Positions 12,801 through 27,800 of a DNA stretch of 64,000 nucleotides are shown piece by piece (the stretch's first letter is position 1; every line of letters begins with the position of its first letter). Origin of the DNA: Flabesymbios commensalis (taxonomy: Eukaryota > Annelida > Polychaeta > Terebellida > Flabelligeridae); the NCBI GenBank assembly GCA_964017125.1, contig OZ024909.1, forward strand, positions 53,304,914 to 53,368,913, written 5' to 3'. The translations under genes were made by a program, and so were the position numbers. The notes under the pieces are model-generated. The model was given only the letters and a program-made list of their open reading frames with translations. It was not told the DNA's origin and did no database searches.

Positions 12801-15800
12801 GGCCCATTGTAAATGTCTGAACTGGTGTGGTCCCAGCAAACACAAGACATTGTACCTATGCTGGTTGAATGTTGGGCCACTGCCATCGACGCTGACCCAG
12901 CAATATCAAAGTTGTACCAGCATTGGTACAACGTTTTGTGTTTGCTGGGTCACAAAAACCGAATGACTGCTGTTGATCGATAACTTACCATCACGTGACG
13001 AAAATGCATCTTCCCTACAGTAAGACTAGGTTTTACGAGAAGCCTTATAATAACCTTGCTGTAGGGAAGATGCGAAAATGACGATATGGAAAATCCTACT
13101 GTCACTACCAGATTCAATCAAGTGTTTACCCCGTCCTTTATGTTATATGTTTCATTATTATCCTTATCTGGAATTTCAAACTTCGTTTTATCTGCGGATA
13201 CATACTTCTAGGCACTGTGTTAACCAGCGACCCGTGCACCCGTCTTTTGAACCCGTCTTTTGGACGGGTATAAAGTCAAAATGACTGGCAAAAATTGTCC
13301 AAATTTCAGTAGTTCAGCTTGGTCACTGTGTGGCGTGTTGTTATTGCAAAATGTGTAATAGGAGTCTGAACTAAATAGTTCAGCTTTGGTCACAGGGTGG
13401 CGTTTTGTTATTGAAAAGGATGTATTGAGACCGGACGCATGGACATAACATTCATACCACCCCTTGTTTCCGAAGACTTAAAAAAATGAATATACACTTT
13501 TGAACGCGCTCTACACATTTCAACTGTAGTAATGTGCAATTTTACAGCCCGCCGTTTTCTCGCCTTAGGGGTGGTGTGCAAATTTACCGAGGTAAAACAA
13601 TCACTTTCAATTATTCACATTATATACAAACAAGTTAACAAACAAACCAGGTCTAACTGTTTTGTTTTGACGTATGCCTGCCAGGCGATGTATTTGCTTT
13701 TGGTTAATAAAACATTACGTTTTTCTGTACAATTTGTATAATAGTATTTGAAGACACCAACGTTAGTAAAATGAATGGTTGAGACCTACTTGAGGATGCC
13801 AGCGCCAGGCGTTCATGTTTGCACAGTACCCCTGAGAGATAACTGCTCTCCATTACAATATCCTCCCAAAGTAACACCGAACAGGAGTTGATGGCCGTTG
13901 ATAAATTACTGAAAACATAAATGAATGTACATGTACTTCATAGCATACACAGCGTTACTGACGTAATCATAGTTAGCCTATTCGATAGGCGCGTCGTGTG
14001 GGGCAAAGTATAGTAGGCCCACTCTACTAGTATCAGATGGATCACATAGGTCAATTTTAGTCACGCCACGTTATAATAAAAAAGGGGGTACTTTACTGTC
14101 CTGTACAACCAAAAGGCATTAACTTCTTACTTTCTAAGTAAGCAGTCTCAAGGTGAGCAACAAGAACCCATGGTCGTACTTAAGAAAATGAATCATTTGT
14201 TTATGAAAAGTATGAATTATATTATATTGATGTAGAGTGTCATATAACTATAATGATTTAAATAAATAATTGATTGTCGTACTTTTATTTTGACAATTTA
14301 AACATTAGCTGATTTTTAGCATAATATTCCTTTGTTCAACATGTATAATTTTACTGTAAATATTTGTTGTATATATTGGACAAAATACCCTTCTGAAATA
14401 AAATCAACATTCACTGCATTTGCTCCTGCTACACATGAAGAAATGTATGGGGGGGGGGGTCTTATATAACATTGTTTTTACCGAGTTGCCATTCAAAAGT
14501 TGCAATTCACTCCGAATCTGTACTTATTTGAATACAAAGTGACATAACTCTAAATATTGCCAGAGGCGAAGTAACTGTATTGACTCTTCCAGACATTTCG
14601 GTGCCTTTTTCTAAATTTCCTCTCATCTTGGTATGAAATCTCTGGATATGCCCTGAAATGGTTTTCATTTTACGTAGGCCTAACTGACAAAGCGTTTATT
14701 TTTAAAATGCTTCTTCTGACCCATTTGTTATCTCACGGGACTGCGTTTTTCACACTTTACACCACACCTCTTGGTCGAAATATAGCACATCATGACGTCA
14801 GTCACCATCTCTACGCTGACGACACTCAGATTTATATAATATATCATTATTTAGCCCGAATTATCTGCTTTCTTTAAAAAAACTTCTAGCGTGTTTACAA
14901 AGTTTTTCCATGTGGATTAACAAATCTAAACTGAAATTAAACCTTGATAAAGCATACTTTTTTATCATTAGATCCAAGAAGCAACGGGACACATTCTTTA
15001 CATTGTGGCCTAATTTATTGCTGGATCGTGAACAGTTGCTGTCATCAAACAACTCTGCCAGAATGTAGGTGTCATATTTGATTATGATTTAAACCTTCGT
15101 CAGCATATCTCACAGATTTACAGATCCTGCTTCTACCATATCCGTGATCTGCGTTCGCTGACATCTTTCTCGAGATCTTCTATAATATTGCTGGCAAGAA
15201 CATTTAAAAATTACAGCGTGTGCAGAATGATCTGGCTAGGTGGTCAGTAATTACCCTAGTTTTAGTATATCAGTCCCTCTTTTTAAATAATTACACTGGC
15301 TCCCAGTGTCCTACAGGATGAAGTTTAAGTTATGTACCATAACCTTCCGTGTACTTCACTCACTATTCACGAACCCTCGTAACTTATTAATATATTATTG
15401 CCGGCGATTATCAGTTCTAGGCAGCTTCGTTCCACTGGCTCCAATCAACGTTTTATTCCACGTGCTAAAACGAGGAACAGATCAAGGGCCTTCTCTGTGG
15501 CTACACCCACACTATGGAATTCGCTTCCTTCTGTAATTCAGACTACTAAAACCCTGACATCTTTCTGGAAACTATTACAAACGCATCTGTTCGGTCTGAG
15601 GTTTCCGCCCCAGCTCATAGATGAACCGGTGACGTGTTGACGACTACTAGTATATTATATGAGCCTGGACATAACATTGGTTATGAATTGGTGTGCGCCT
15701 CTGGGCTCGGTTCTTCAGAGGAGTTAGTCGCGTTAGAAGGCCCATCATTGATTGATAATTGATTGGTGTACCTGAATCAGTTGATTGGTGTGGTTTTTTA

Positions 15801-18800
15801 GCTCAGAATATCATACATATTTTTCATGGGATAGTATATATACTTTTATCCTCCACTGTTCCGTATTATATATAGGCCTATAAGAAAATTGTCACCCACA
15901 TGCACATATAATCTTAATGAAAAATTAAGGTAGGTGATGTGATTACTATTGACAATTGATTTTGTTACGCCTGATAATATTGTCTACCAGAGACAAGATT
16001 GTAAATCAGAAAGTATGCCCCACCATGGCAGTTTTTGTAAATTAATCATTTTATTGAGCCTCGACATGTACCTCTACATTTTATCATGGCTATAAATAAT
16101 CCCGGGCAATTCCTTCAATTTTAATAGAAGCTTGAATAACAACAATACACAATCATATGTGTTTTGGCTATTTTTTTTTAAATGTCTATGCTACATCGAA
16201 ATGTATGGTTCACCATCATTAGGTTATGTATCCATCCCATCATTTTAAAAATGAATGTTATCTACTTTATCCCCGCACATAAACGTGCATGCACTTATAT
16301 TATTAAAAAAAAACACTTAGTGTTTGAAAACAAGTGCACATATTTTTCTCCCTGTATTGATTAGTGACAAGATGTAGGCTCCTATATACTATGGAACATT
16401 TTCAATAATATTTTTTTTCCGTGAAAATTACAATACGTGCCTTAGCAAAGTCAAGCTTTGTAATTGCCCCCTTCCTAATTTTGGGGTACTTGCGTCATAT
16501 ATGGGCAAATTTTATATTATATTCGGGGTGCTAAAATAGACTGAAATGAACAGCCAAATCAATCATACTCTTGAATGTCCCTGAATATCATATTTCCTTT
16601 AATAGTTCAGCAGCCATAGGGTCAACCTTGTAAATACACCCTTTAACGAGGGTATTTGATAGAAGAAGAAGTAGAGAAATGAAATGAATGGGGTTTTAGC
16701 CCACCTTCGTGCGCATATGGGCCAAACCGGGCCAGGAGAACCTCCGGAGGATGGTGAAATGAAAGAGATGACACTTCCCTCCAGACGCACGATTCGAAAA
16801 TCGAGCCCTGGCGGTCTGAGGTCGAGTACGCAACCTCTCGGTCACGGAGACTTCCCACAATATTGAATGTTCACAAGTGAGCGGGGAAGATTTTTTTCTT
16901 TGAAACTTGAAGGCCAGAGTGGGGCTCGAACCCGCGATCTCCGACTTCTCAAGCAGGCAGCTTTAACCACTGCACCATGGCCCCCGCCCAAGCAGTGGAG
17001 AATCAGAATCTGAATGATGTCAAGCTGGCATCATTGAGTATTTTTTTCATTCAAGATGGCGCCCAAGACACCCACCGTCGTCTATTCACACTCGGGGAAG
17101 TTGGTCAGTTTTTAGCTCATTTTTAGCTCATTATAAACCATTTTGAACAGAATGCTGGTCAGCGAATATTTATTAAGCCCGATTAGTCTCGGACAATTTT
17201 AAACAATGTGTCTACTTAAACAGTATTGCCCTACAGGCTTTTAGCGAGCAACGATGAAACACACATGTACACAGACGTAGGGTCCGGGCCCTGCATATAC
17301 TTTTAAATATAATTTTTATTTTAGTGCAAGTGTGGCTTCGTGAATACATTATCACGGTATACACAAAAGATATTTCCTTATATTGTACAGGCCCACCCTT
17401 TGTCACCCATTCATTATCTGTCTTTGTGGTGATTTTCTCAATCAATTTTGCAAAAGTTTGTTTAAATGTGTGTGATAAGGTTTAAGAAATGAACGAGGGT
17501 AATTCCGCCGTAGATCAGCTACAGTTCATTACTACTTTCTTCAAATCTTCATATTTTGCGCGGATCTACGATACGTTTTTTTTTAATACCTACATACCTA
17601 ATCGGGTATAACGCATCCTGCATGTACCTTATTAGTAAATAGTGACCAGACATATACTCAGTAAAATGAATAAGAAATGTTGTTGAATAGACGATGAAGC
17701 GAAAACGTGAAAATGCGATGCGTCAGAAAAGTAAATATTCATTTATTTTAAATCACATCTCAAAAACAATTAATCCCGTTCTTTTGAATCTTACCTCAGA
17801 GCTCCACAAATTATACACGCAGCAAATAGGCCAGTGATACCTTGGAACATCATAGATATTTGTACAAAATATGCAAATAGCTGAAACAAGAAAATAAATA
17901 GAAGTAAGAAAAAAACTGTAAAATGCAAACATAACGAAACATCTCTAATACGTATCAAAGGAAAACATTGTTTAGTATCGCATAGCAAAAATTATCTGCA
18001 TTTGCTTATCAAATTTAAATTTATTAGATTAGATTACTTGTCTTACATCGTTGTAGATGTAAATTCGAAATAATCTATTTATAGTAGGCTACATACTGTC
18101 GTCAAATAAAACGGCATGTGACTTTTGGGCTTAATAGTCACTCCAAAATATAAGTATTACATGTAATAACATATATGCTGAACGAGACAATCAAAAATAA
18201 TTTATGATTAACATCGTCTACAGTCTCAAGTATTATAGTTAAGAGTATCAAGTATTAACCCATTGAACACGAGATTTTTATGCTACTGCTCTGTTTCTGA
18301 AACGAGATTATTTTATGACGTCATAGTTATCTCATGCAATCAGTCCCGGAGATCTCCGGGGCTCGTATCTGAATGGTCTCCCTGAATCACGGAGATCTCC
18401 GGGCCTCGTCACAAACGGGTTAAGAGGCAATTGCAGTTATGCATCCCTGAGAAAAGCCATAATATATACAGAATATACATGATTGTATACATATACAAGC
18501 AGAATATATATATAGGCCTATACAGTCAATATACGTCAGTCGATTTGGTAGAGTGTGATTTTGGTATAATTTCCTCTTTATTATGCACAGACAGATTCAC
18601 ATATTTTTTTACAGCCCTGAAGTCATTGAAGCTACGTAAATAATGTTTAAAGCATATTACTACTTACCTCGTTGGGGTTATTTATTGTCCCCTGGCTGAA
18701 CGGGTCACAGCCAACACGTACAAAATATGAGAAAATGATCATCCCGCAGAAACCCAATATGACATCGGTGAAAACGAGGCTCAACGCCTTAATAATAGTG

Positions 18801-21800
18801 CAGCTGAAACACAGATCATTGTGGATTCTGAGTCAGTGGCCTCTATAGGGATGAGGTAGCCAAGTCGCCTGATATCACGTCAATATGGTTAACATGGTCC
18901 ACAAAAGATCACATTATTGAAAACATTTAACTTCCGATATACCTCGTGCAAACTCTTTCCACAGTACGAGACGGAGCCCAAGATAACTGTGTATCACAAT
19001 CATGATGTCTCATGTGAGCACTAAAAGTAGTTTAAGCCGTCGGGATAATTAAAGCCATCGGATTTCGAATCCTGCTGATATACTGCCCATAGGGCAGTTC
19101 ACAACTTTTACGAACATTTTCACAAAACAACTTTTAGGAATATTTTCTTTGTAGAGTGTGCTCGTTGGTTCATAATTTGGCTTCCAAAATAATTTGGGGC
19201 AAAACTGAGGTAGAACAATTTCCTTTGAGATGTTAACCTCAGATTAAAAACACTTACCGTACCTATCTATTTAACACTTTAACCGCTAAATTATTCAATT
19301 GACGCGATCCACACCATAAAGTGAGTAAAAATTATTCAGATTTGACAAAATGGAGGTCAACCGTTTTCAAATATTGCTGATTGAGGTCACATTTTTTCTC
19401 TAACATCTTTAAAATGTGGTACTTAATGTGCTAATAAAGAGTTAAAGGGTTAAGGGTTTCCAAAGTAGCTATACATTGACTTCTCAAGCAGTATCACCTG
19501 CTCATGTGTGGATACTGCTAGCCTTTGTCTGTGGCGTGGATAATAATGTCAAAAACCAGGTCAGTGGCAATTCCCCTTCTACCAATATCATGGAGGAGTT
19601 TTAGAATTGTTTTACTGCAGCCAAAGCTGGACGCTGAGTGGACCTGGCAACCTGCCAACATTTGGAGCTGGCACACTGCCATTATCCAAAGGCCACACTA
19701 AAGACTCCAGTGTATGAATTGAATGAGAGAGGTGGTGTCCTGTGTAAATTAGCTGATGAAGGAAAAAGTTCAACAGTAAAGCAGAAAGGAAACATTTTGA
19801 ATATTATCTCTAGGGGCATGTTATCTTTATGTGTTTTGTCCTCAACGTACATTCAATCTTCACTGCCTCTGATCTAACATTAAATCAACATTGATTCATT
19901 ATCTGGTATTTGCTGGTATGACTGGTCCATCTGTACGTTTTTTACTTACTGTCTAGCATCTGTCTCTGTGGCCAAGGCTTGATATCGCTGAGTGCAGGGC
20001 TGTGATAATTGACTGACACAATGCATAGGTACCGCCAGGAGCGCCAGTGGTATGGACCTCTTACTACTCAAATTGAAAGACCAACTGAAACCAAATAATT
20101 ATATTATAACGAACCACATTGACTTCCAACTTACGTTACAAGGTATCTATTCCTTGGCATCTAGCCTGATATACGATAGCAAATACCAGTACTAAAGCAT
20201 AACACGTGGTAAAAAGATGAATCAAGCCAGCATGTGATGTCATTTTGATGTGATGTCATGTGTATTTATTGATATCAAGTGTCCACGTCACATCACCTCA
20301 GTTCAACAACATTAATATTTCTATGTTTTTTATCGAATCAAATGACGTTGTTTTGACGTCGTTTTTATATCACAACATTGACGTGATCTGTCAAAATTAG
20401 TCCTAAGTCGTTGATTTAAATATTGGAGATATTAACAAATTTAATAATTATATAAAAAATAACATAGTAGCATGTTAATAGGAACATATATCACACATTG
20501 AAATATATGAGACCAACATTTTATTAATAGATATATGTAAAATATTTGTTTATATCATGTTTATAAATGTCTATGCCACGCCATTTTAGGATCCAAAAGT
20601 GATCATATGAACATAAAAAGTTATATATAAAAAATAAAATAAAATGTAAAATGTGTGTCATTTTGCCATGTCATCGTTTGTTAAACTGTTATGTGACTTA
20701 CGACTCTTTCTGCCAAATATATTGACTCTAATTGTAACGTCACTTTGTTCACATCAAGCATTACCGCCGTATTTTTGACGTTGATTTCTATGTCTCAAGT
20801 TCGGTTAGTATAAAGCTATAAAACGTCGCACATTTAATGAAAAGAGCCACAGCCAGTTCTGTCCAGTGTGTTGAGCTTAACTAGGCTAATCCATGTTTTC
20901 TGTATATTTGAATGTTTGAGGGCCCCCAGGACCAGGAAGATGGGCAAATGCTCATTGGATTTACTCCTTTTAAATAAAGATTAATATATAACTATAATAT
21001 AATAATATCAAAATTATAATTATCATTATTATAATAATTATGATAATAAATAACAATATAATACTAATTATTATGATAAGTATAGTAATGACAGGTGTGT
21101 TGCACCAATTTCGTTATAATTCTGACGTGTACATCCAGCTTGGTATAGATCATAGTCAATTTTGCATTGCGAGATAAACCTATATTATTCATGTAATATT
21201 TTGCATTTCGTATAAATATCTGAAACTACCATCATAACGTTAATGGTTACATAGGTTGTTAATTTTTTTCTACCCCTATATTTTGTGTAACATGAATAAA
21301 AGTAGATCGAATGAGAAGTACAGCTTCTCGCTCGTTTCCGAGCGCCCAACTTTCTCTTATATTATCTCATGTGTGGCAGAGCCACAATAATTATGTAAGA
21401 ATATGCGATACTTACTCTGTTTTAAGTCGACCCCATGATAAATTTGCCTCCCAAATGTGATCAAATCCTTCAACGAATAAAACACCCTGAAAGTATGAAT
21501 ATAACAATTATAAGTATAAACATCTAACTTTGTAAATTATTCGGAGCCATGGTTAGCATAGTTAGCATAGTTAGCATAGAACCCCCCCCCCACTTGGCGA
21601 TTGAATGGTAGACCCCTTAAGGCTCCCACTCACCACAAAGACTTCCCCTATTGCTTAAGATGCAACAATAAACCTCAACAATCAGTGTGGTGTGGCCACT
21701 CCCAGTACTACGATTTCGTCGTAGACAGTCATTGCGGTGTGGCATGTCCTGCGACGCGATTGTAATATCTCAATATTTCTTTCGGAACACTAGGGGGGCT

Positions 21801-24800
21801 ACACGGTCATCACTAGGATCGCTGCTAAACCTTATGACGCCAAGTCGGTAACAGTCTTTTCTGGGGTGACGTAGAACCAGTCTGCGATTTTCTAAAACCT
21901 GCCATGACGGTCGAGTTTGAAGCAATTGCGGGGAGTCTTTGTGGTGTGTGGGAGGCTTTATATCTGACCACAGAAGTCCGTCCCCGACCAGCCTTGTTAT
22001 ATTATAATGCTAACAACCAAACCTACAATAACACAGATCTAATGCTGGGTTACTGATGGGCCAACGTTGTATGTATAGGCTAACAATAATACAGCACAGG
22101 TTGATAACATGAGTTTGCTAGGCATATATAACAATATATATATATATATATATAGGGATATAGATTTAAACCAGTCTGTTATTGGCAGCTAAAATATCAG
22201 ACATTACATGGCAGACATGATATAGTTTTTCAGGGGGGGGGGGGGGGGCTGGCAGGTTTAGTTATCTGCGATGAGAGACTGATTACAGTATTAGACAAGA
22301 CGAATTTTCAGAAAATGTGAATCCTAGAGGCTTTTTTGAGAAAAAGTTGGAAACTTGACTTTAGACGATAATTAAGGTATGGTGAACACGATTAACCCGT
22401 CTTTGATTATCTAATTAGCATAACAAAATGGCTACCAATCCCCATTTTGAAAAACTTGCTATTTAGATGCATAATATGTCTAATTCTACTATTTTTGCGA
22501 AGACAAATCCAAAGAAATTGTTATTTTTCAAATTTGAGATAACCTAGACCTCTAAATCCAATATGGCCGCCATCGCAATTTTGAAAAAAAATACGATAAT
22601 TTATTCGGACCTAAGCAAGATATACGCATGAAGATGCAGATAATATAATACAAAATCCCACTATTTTTGGCGTGGCAAACCCAATGAAAAGGGTTTTTTA
22701 GATTTTGAAACATCTTGAGCTCTTAATTCAAGATGACCGCCCATCTCCATTTTGAAAAACATAAAATACGATAACTTTAGAACTAAGCAAAACATACGCA
22801 TACAGATGCAGCTGCACCACATCTCCATTGGTATTTCATGCACAGTCCACACACCAAACTGTGGACTGGAACAGTGTCCAAATTCTGGATAAATTTGACA
22901 ATTGGTTCGAGCGAGAAGTGAGAGAGGCTATTCAGATAAGCATCAGGAAGAGCAGCCTCAATCGCGATGGCGGACGCTACAACTTGGCAGGGATTAACAA
23001 CCACCTTCTGAAATCACAGCCGCCACGACCAACTCTCCAGTTCCCACCAGGCGGCACCAGCCTCGACTAGTGACGTCAGAGTGACCAAGAATGGAGTCTC
23101 TGATCGAGAGCTCTCGTAAGTACGCTTTCAACTATAACGCTGTGAGTAAGGTTGAAAGATACTAATGATGCAGATATAATATACTAAATTCCACTATTTT
23201 GGCGTGACAAAACCAATGAAATGAAATGGTTATTTTTTCCATTTGGAAACATCTTGACCTCCAAGAAGGCCGCCCATCCCCATTTTGAAAAACATAAAAT
23301 ATGATAACTTTGAAACTAAACAAGTTATGACGATGCATAATATACCAAATTCTACTATTTTGGGGATGACAAATCCATTGAAATAGCTGTTTTTAGAATT
23401 GGGCCAATATGGCCGTCAATCATTTTGAAAATACTGAAATAAAATAACGTAATATATTTAATTCCACTATTTTTGGCATCTAAGGGGAGCTTCAGCCTCC
23501 GCGTGTCTGGCTATTATGTTCGGGCGGATTGCCAGCGGACTACCCTGATTCCTCCGCTCAACAGCTTAAGCATGTTGAGTATCAGTTCAGGTGTTGGCCG
23601 TGGTAATGTCTTAAAGGTGATCTATCACCCCTTATATAGTATGAATAATTTTTTGACAAATAAATCAAAGTTGCCACAAGATGGGGCACAAGTGTTTCCT
23701 TATATGGGGTGATTGGCTACCAAGTGACCCTCTGAGAGGGTCACATGATAGCCAATCACCCCCATATATGGGGTGGTCGGCTATCATGTGACCCTCTGAG
23801 AGGGTCACATGATAGCCAATCACCCCATATAAGGACATAATTATTTATATCATATAAGGGGTGATAGATCACTTTTAAACTACCAGCAATAGTGTTATAC
23901 ATTAGGTCTCTCACGTAGGATGAATGGAGTAACATTCAGCTATTGTTACTCTGGGGACTATCCGACCCGAGGATAGCAGATCTGTGTTTTGTATAGCGAA
24001 ACCCGAGTCTCCGACCATCTGGGCATGCCTGGGGGTAAATCTCCAAACCCCCTTATTAAGAGTATTGGCGAGTGAAGGAGGAAATCACTCTCAATAATAC
24101 ATCATTCCCTATCACCCCACCCTCACGTCATCATCTTTACATCATTCGTCTCATCAATGGACTGCACTGTTTTATCATATTACAATGTCACTTAAATGAC
24201 CATTACTACAGAAAGGAGTAGTCCACTGTGTACGAACTGTGGGACATATCTGTACCCAGAAAGCACCAGGCAAATTACAGAGACAGCTGGGGTACAACTA
24301 AGACCAGAAACATGCATCTAGTGGTCTATATCTTTAAGCAATATTCTAATACTACTATTATTTTTAGCATGACAAATCATGAAATAGTTATGTGTTAGAT
24401 TTGACAATAATCTAAATATAAGTCGGCTGTCATCACCATTTTCAAAAACATGAAATTATCATAAACTAAAGAAACTAAAAAGCTAAATGTTGCATTCAAA
24501 CCTTTTAGCATAAAAAATCAGTAGAATAGGTAATTTTAGATTGCAAATTATCCTGGCCTGTAAACCTAAAACACGATTATCCAACCCATTTTAATTGAGT
24601 GGAGATAAAAAAGTCTCCTCTCTGGTGTTGTTTAACGATGCTCCGTCGCCTATTAATGGAGTAGTCTACAGTGCTCAAAACTGTTCAACGGCCTGGTGTG
24701 TCTGTGCTGTCTATGGTACTGTGCACTATAAAGAACCCGAGCTTAAAGTCATTCGATAAGAGTAGGGCATAGACTTCGGGTTTCCGTCTGTCGCAATATT

Positions 24801-27800
24801 GCCATGATTGTGCAGAAAGCGACATAAAGTAATATTCACTCAATCACTAACGCTTCCCCTATATATACTATGCCAATTAATGCATGTTTGTCTCCCTTTA
24901 ATGCCTCCCTGTCGCTCTTCCCCGTTCTATGTAACATTTCTCCATTGCCTTTTAATGATTCTTCATCGTCATTTACGTCGCATTTCCGTGGCTTTATAAC
25001 GTCTGTCCGCCAACCTTTAATGTATTTATGTCACCCTTCACCGCCTCTCTCTCTTAATTTAACGATTTTTGTCGCATTTCAACGTTTCTCCGTCGCCATC
25101 TAACACATTCCCATCGATCTTTAACGATTATTTGTCGCACTTTAGTAATTCACAATGAGCTTGGCAGCTTGTATGTTTTCCATTGCACTCTGACGCCTCA
25201 CCGTCTCCCTTTAGCATCTTTCTGTTTCATTTTAGCTCGTTTCGTTAACGTTTCTCTTGCGCCGTTTAATGCCTCTCCATCGCGTTTAACGCCTCCTCAT
25301 CCTTGTCCTGTGTAAACTTGAATGTGACATCTACCACTTTTTGGCAGAGATACCTGCATCAAAAGGCGATAAAAACAAGTTTATGGATACGGGGTATTGT
25401 TAGAGGGTGACGGAGAGGCGTTAAAAGTCAGGGGGAACTGTCAAAGTAAGACGGAAAGGCCAAACAGTTCCACAGGTAGGAATTAAAAAGCGACGAGGAA
25501 ATATTGAAAAGCGATAGGGTATGCTAAAATGCAAATAAGATGCGTTGAAGGGTTACAAAGAGACGATAAATGTCACAGGAAAACAGGAGAATATTAAAGA
25601 GCAACTTGAATACTTTTGGTGACTGAGGGGCGTTGAACACCGACAGAGCTGCGTTAAATGGATACTGTTTAAAGCTGGTGGAGAGCCATTAATGGGTGAC
25701 GGGGAAAGGATAAAGAACGACAGAGGAACGTTAAAGGCCGACAGATATAGGCGCTAAAAGGCGACAGAAAAGTGAAATGGTGATAAATGGTCGTTAACGA
25801 TGGAGAGTCGTTATGTGGCACGGAGAACTGCTAAAAAGCGACAGAAAGAAGTTATAGTCAAGTCAACAAAGATTACCATAAAGGGCGACATAGATACACT
25901 AAATGACATCGAATAAGCAATATAGGGCGACAGAGAAACGTGAAATGGCGATGAAGAGGCGTTAAAATGCGACGGAGAGTCGGTGAACAGTAAACACAAC
26001 ACGTTAACCCAATGCTGGGTTAATGTTGGGCCAGCGTCTGAGACGATGACCCAACATTAAGCCAACATTGAGCCCATATCTTGTGCTTGCTAGGTATGTG
26101 GCACAGAAAACTGTTGAAAAGCGACAGAGCTAGAGGACCTAAAGTCGACAAGGATTCATTAATGGGTGACGGTGAGGCATTAAATGGCAACGGAGAAGCG
26201 TTAAATGCGTATGTTCAATAGGCGACAGGGTGACATTAGATGACAGCGGGAGATGTTAAAAAGCGACAAGTAACGTTAAAAAATACCGGGAACGAAGAAA
26301 AGGTAGTAACTTTCACAGGCACACTGGTAAAGGGCGATAGGGAGGCGTTAAAGGGGGTCAGGGAGGCGTTTTCACCCAAACTCCACCATTATGTATGATG
26401 AAATATTAGGTATTTAAATTTTATGTAATTTTGTTTTCCTAATTAACCTAATTTATTTCCACTGAATACGTTTAACAAATCTTCTCTGTTGTAATAGTAT
26501 GATACGGGTAGTTGTGATAATTTTCACGTAAGGCATACGGCAAAATACCTCTAAAGAGAGCATGGTGAGCGACAGATTATCTTGCTTTTATAAGCCGTAA
26601 TTGATAAAGTGTTTCAAATACAGATTAATAATCGTTTTTTTTACTCTAAACCTATACTTGTATACAGTTAGACATCTTGTTTGTAATATTAATGTGCGTT
26701 CTTGTGATCATAATGATGACGATTGCTAATTAGCATACATTTTAGCACAAATTTTATATATTATATATATCAATAATATTATTTGGTATTTTGTTTTACA
26801 AATTATAATTATCTGTGATTTGTGTCTGTTCTCATTGAAAAAAAATAGATGAACATATTGTTAATCTGCATAAGACAAAACATGCATCACCTGTATGAAG
26901 GAAATTACAAAAATTGTCAACGTTTGCCATTTTATTTATGCTAATTAGACAACTTGGAACTCCTTGGAAAAGACATTTTCAATTTTGAAAATTTAATTTA
27001 TATAAAGCTCTATAGCCTACTGGTCTTAACTAGAAATACAAAAAAGTTCAAAAACGATTTTAAAGCACCGGAAAACAGTGAAATAGTTGTATTTCCAAGT
27101 CGTATATTGCCATGTCAGCAAAACAAGTCAGCAATATACAGCACTTTACACCACATATTCCCACGTCTTGAACGGTGATATCAAAGCAATCGCCGCTAAT
27201 TAGTGTCTTATAGTCAAGACATGGGGGATACACCTGCAACACGTTGTCTGCCCAACGCTGGGCCGACGGCACCAACATGTGGTAGGAACATTCAACCGTC
27301 CTTTAGCAAGTGTTTAGATATACAAAAAATTTGTTTGGCTTTTAAGCGGATTCATAGAAATGTTGATAAAAAATATTTTAAAACATCTAAAAACTCTGAA
27401 AAAAATGAAATTATGATCTGGGGGATACACTACTTCATTACAAAAACTAAAAACTAAAATTTATGTCATCCCAAGGACCTGCTTTAATAGTAAAATTGAG
27501 GAATGCTAAGTTAATTTCACATACCTCAATAGTGTTAAAACTCACTTTCTCAACAGTTTTGGTATACTTACCCAATAACAGTATATAGTTTACGTAGTAT
27601 GTTGATGTATTTTGTATATGCTAATTAGACAACATAAAAATTAAAATTCTGCTTGGGAACCGGGCTAATCGTGTTCTGCACACCTTAATTATGCTAAAAC
27701 GTCAAGATCCCAACTCTTTTTCAAAAATGCTCCTAAGATTTTATAGGAGCTGCTTTTGCAAAAAATTGTGGCGGTGGGCGAGCATTAAAGCAACGATAAT

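Larger units (their letters stand above)
4140..20090. other. Arm A of a tandem segmental duplication
   Basis: Aligns by eye, in the same orientation, with 43925-64000. Matching landmarks are LINE tails (5100 and 46890), the segment near 7440 and 47740, hairpins (8374 and 48971), and SLC5 exons 14, 13, 12, 9, 8, 7 and 6. Offsets rise from about 39.8 kb to 44.3 kb because of insertions unique to one arm. Exons differ by a few percent and introns by more. The right limit of the aligned block lies beyond the window. Confidence 0.85.
22390..24600. repeat. Interrupted array of about 185-bp repeats
   Basis: Recurring blocks: ATGGCCGCC..CCATTTTGAAAAACAT, then ACGATAACTTTAG.AACTAAGC, then CCACTATTTTTGGCGTG, then GAAACATCTTGA. 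Copies lie at 22400-22800, 23160-23470 and 24350-24600. They are separated by a Penelope-like fragment (22828-23070) and a MITE (23615-23874). Confidence 0.7.

Noticed and set aside
23473-23712. 79-codon plus-strand open frame
   Set aside because: Its second half is the TTAA MITE at 23615-23874; the first half is unrecognised.
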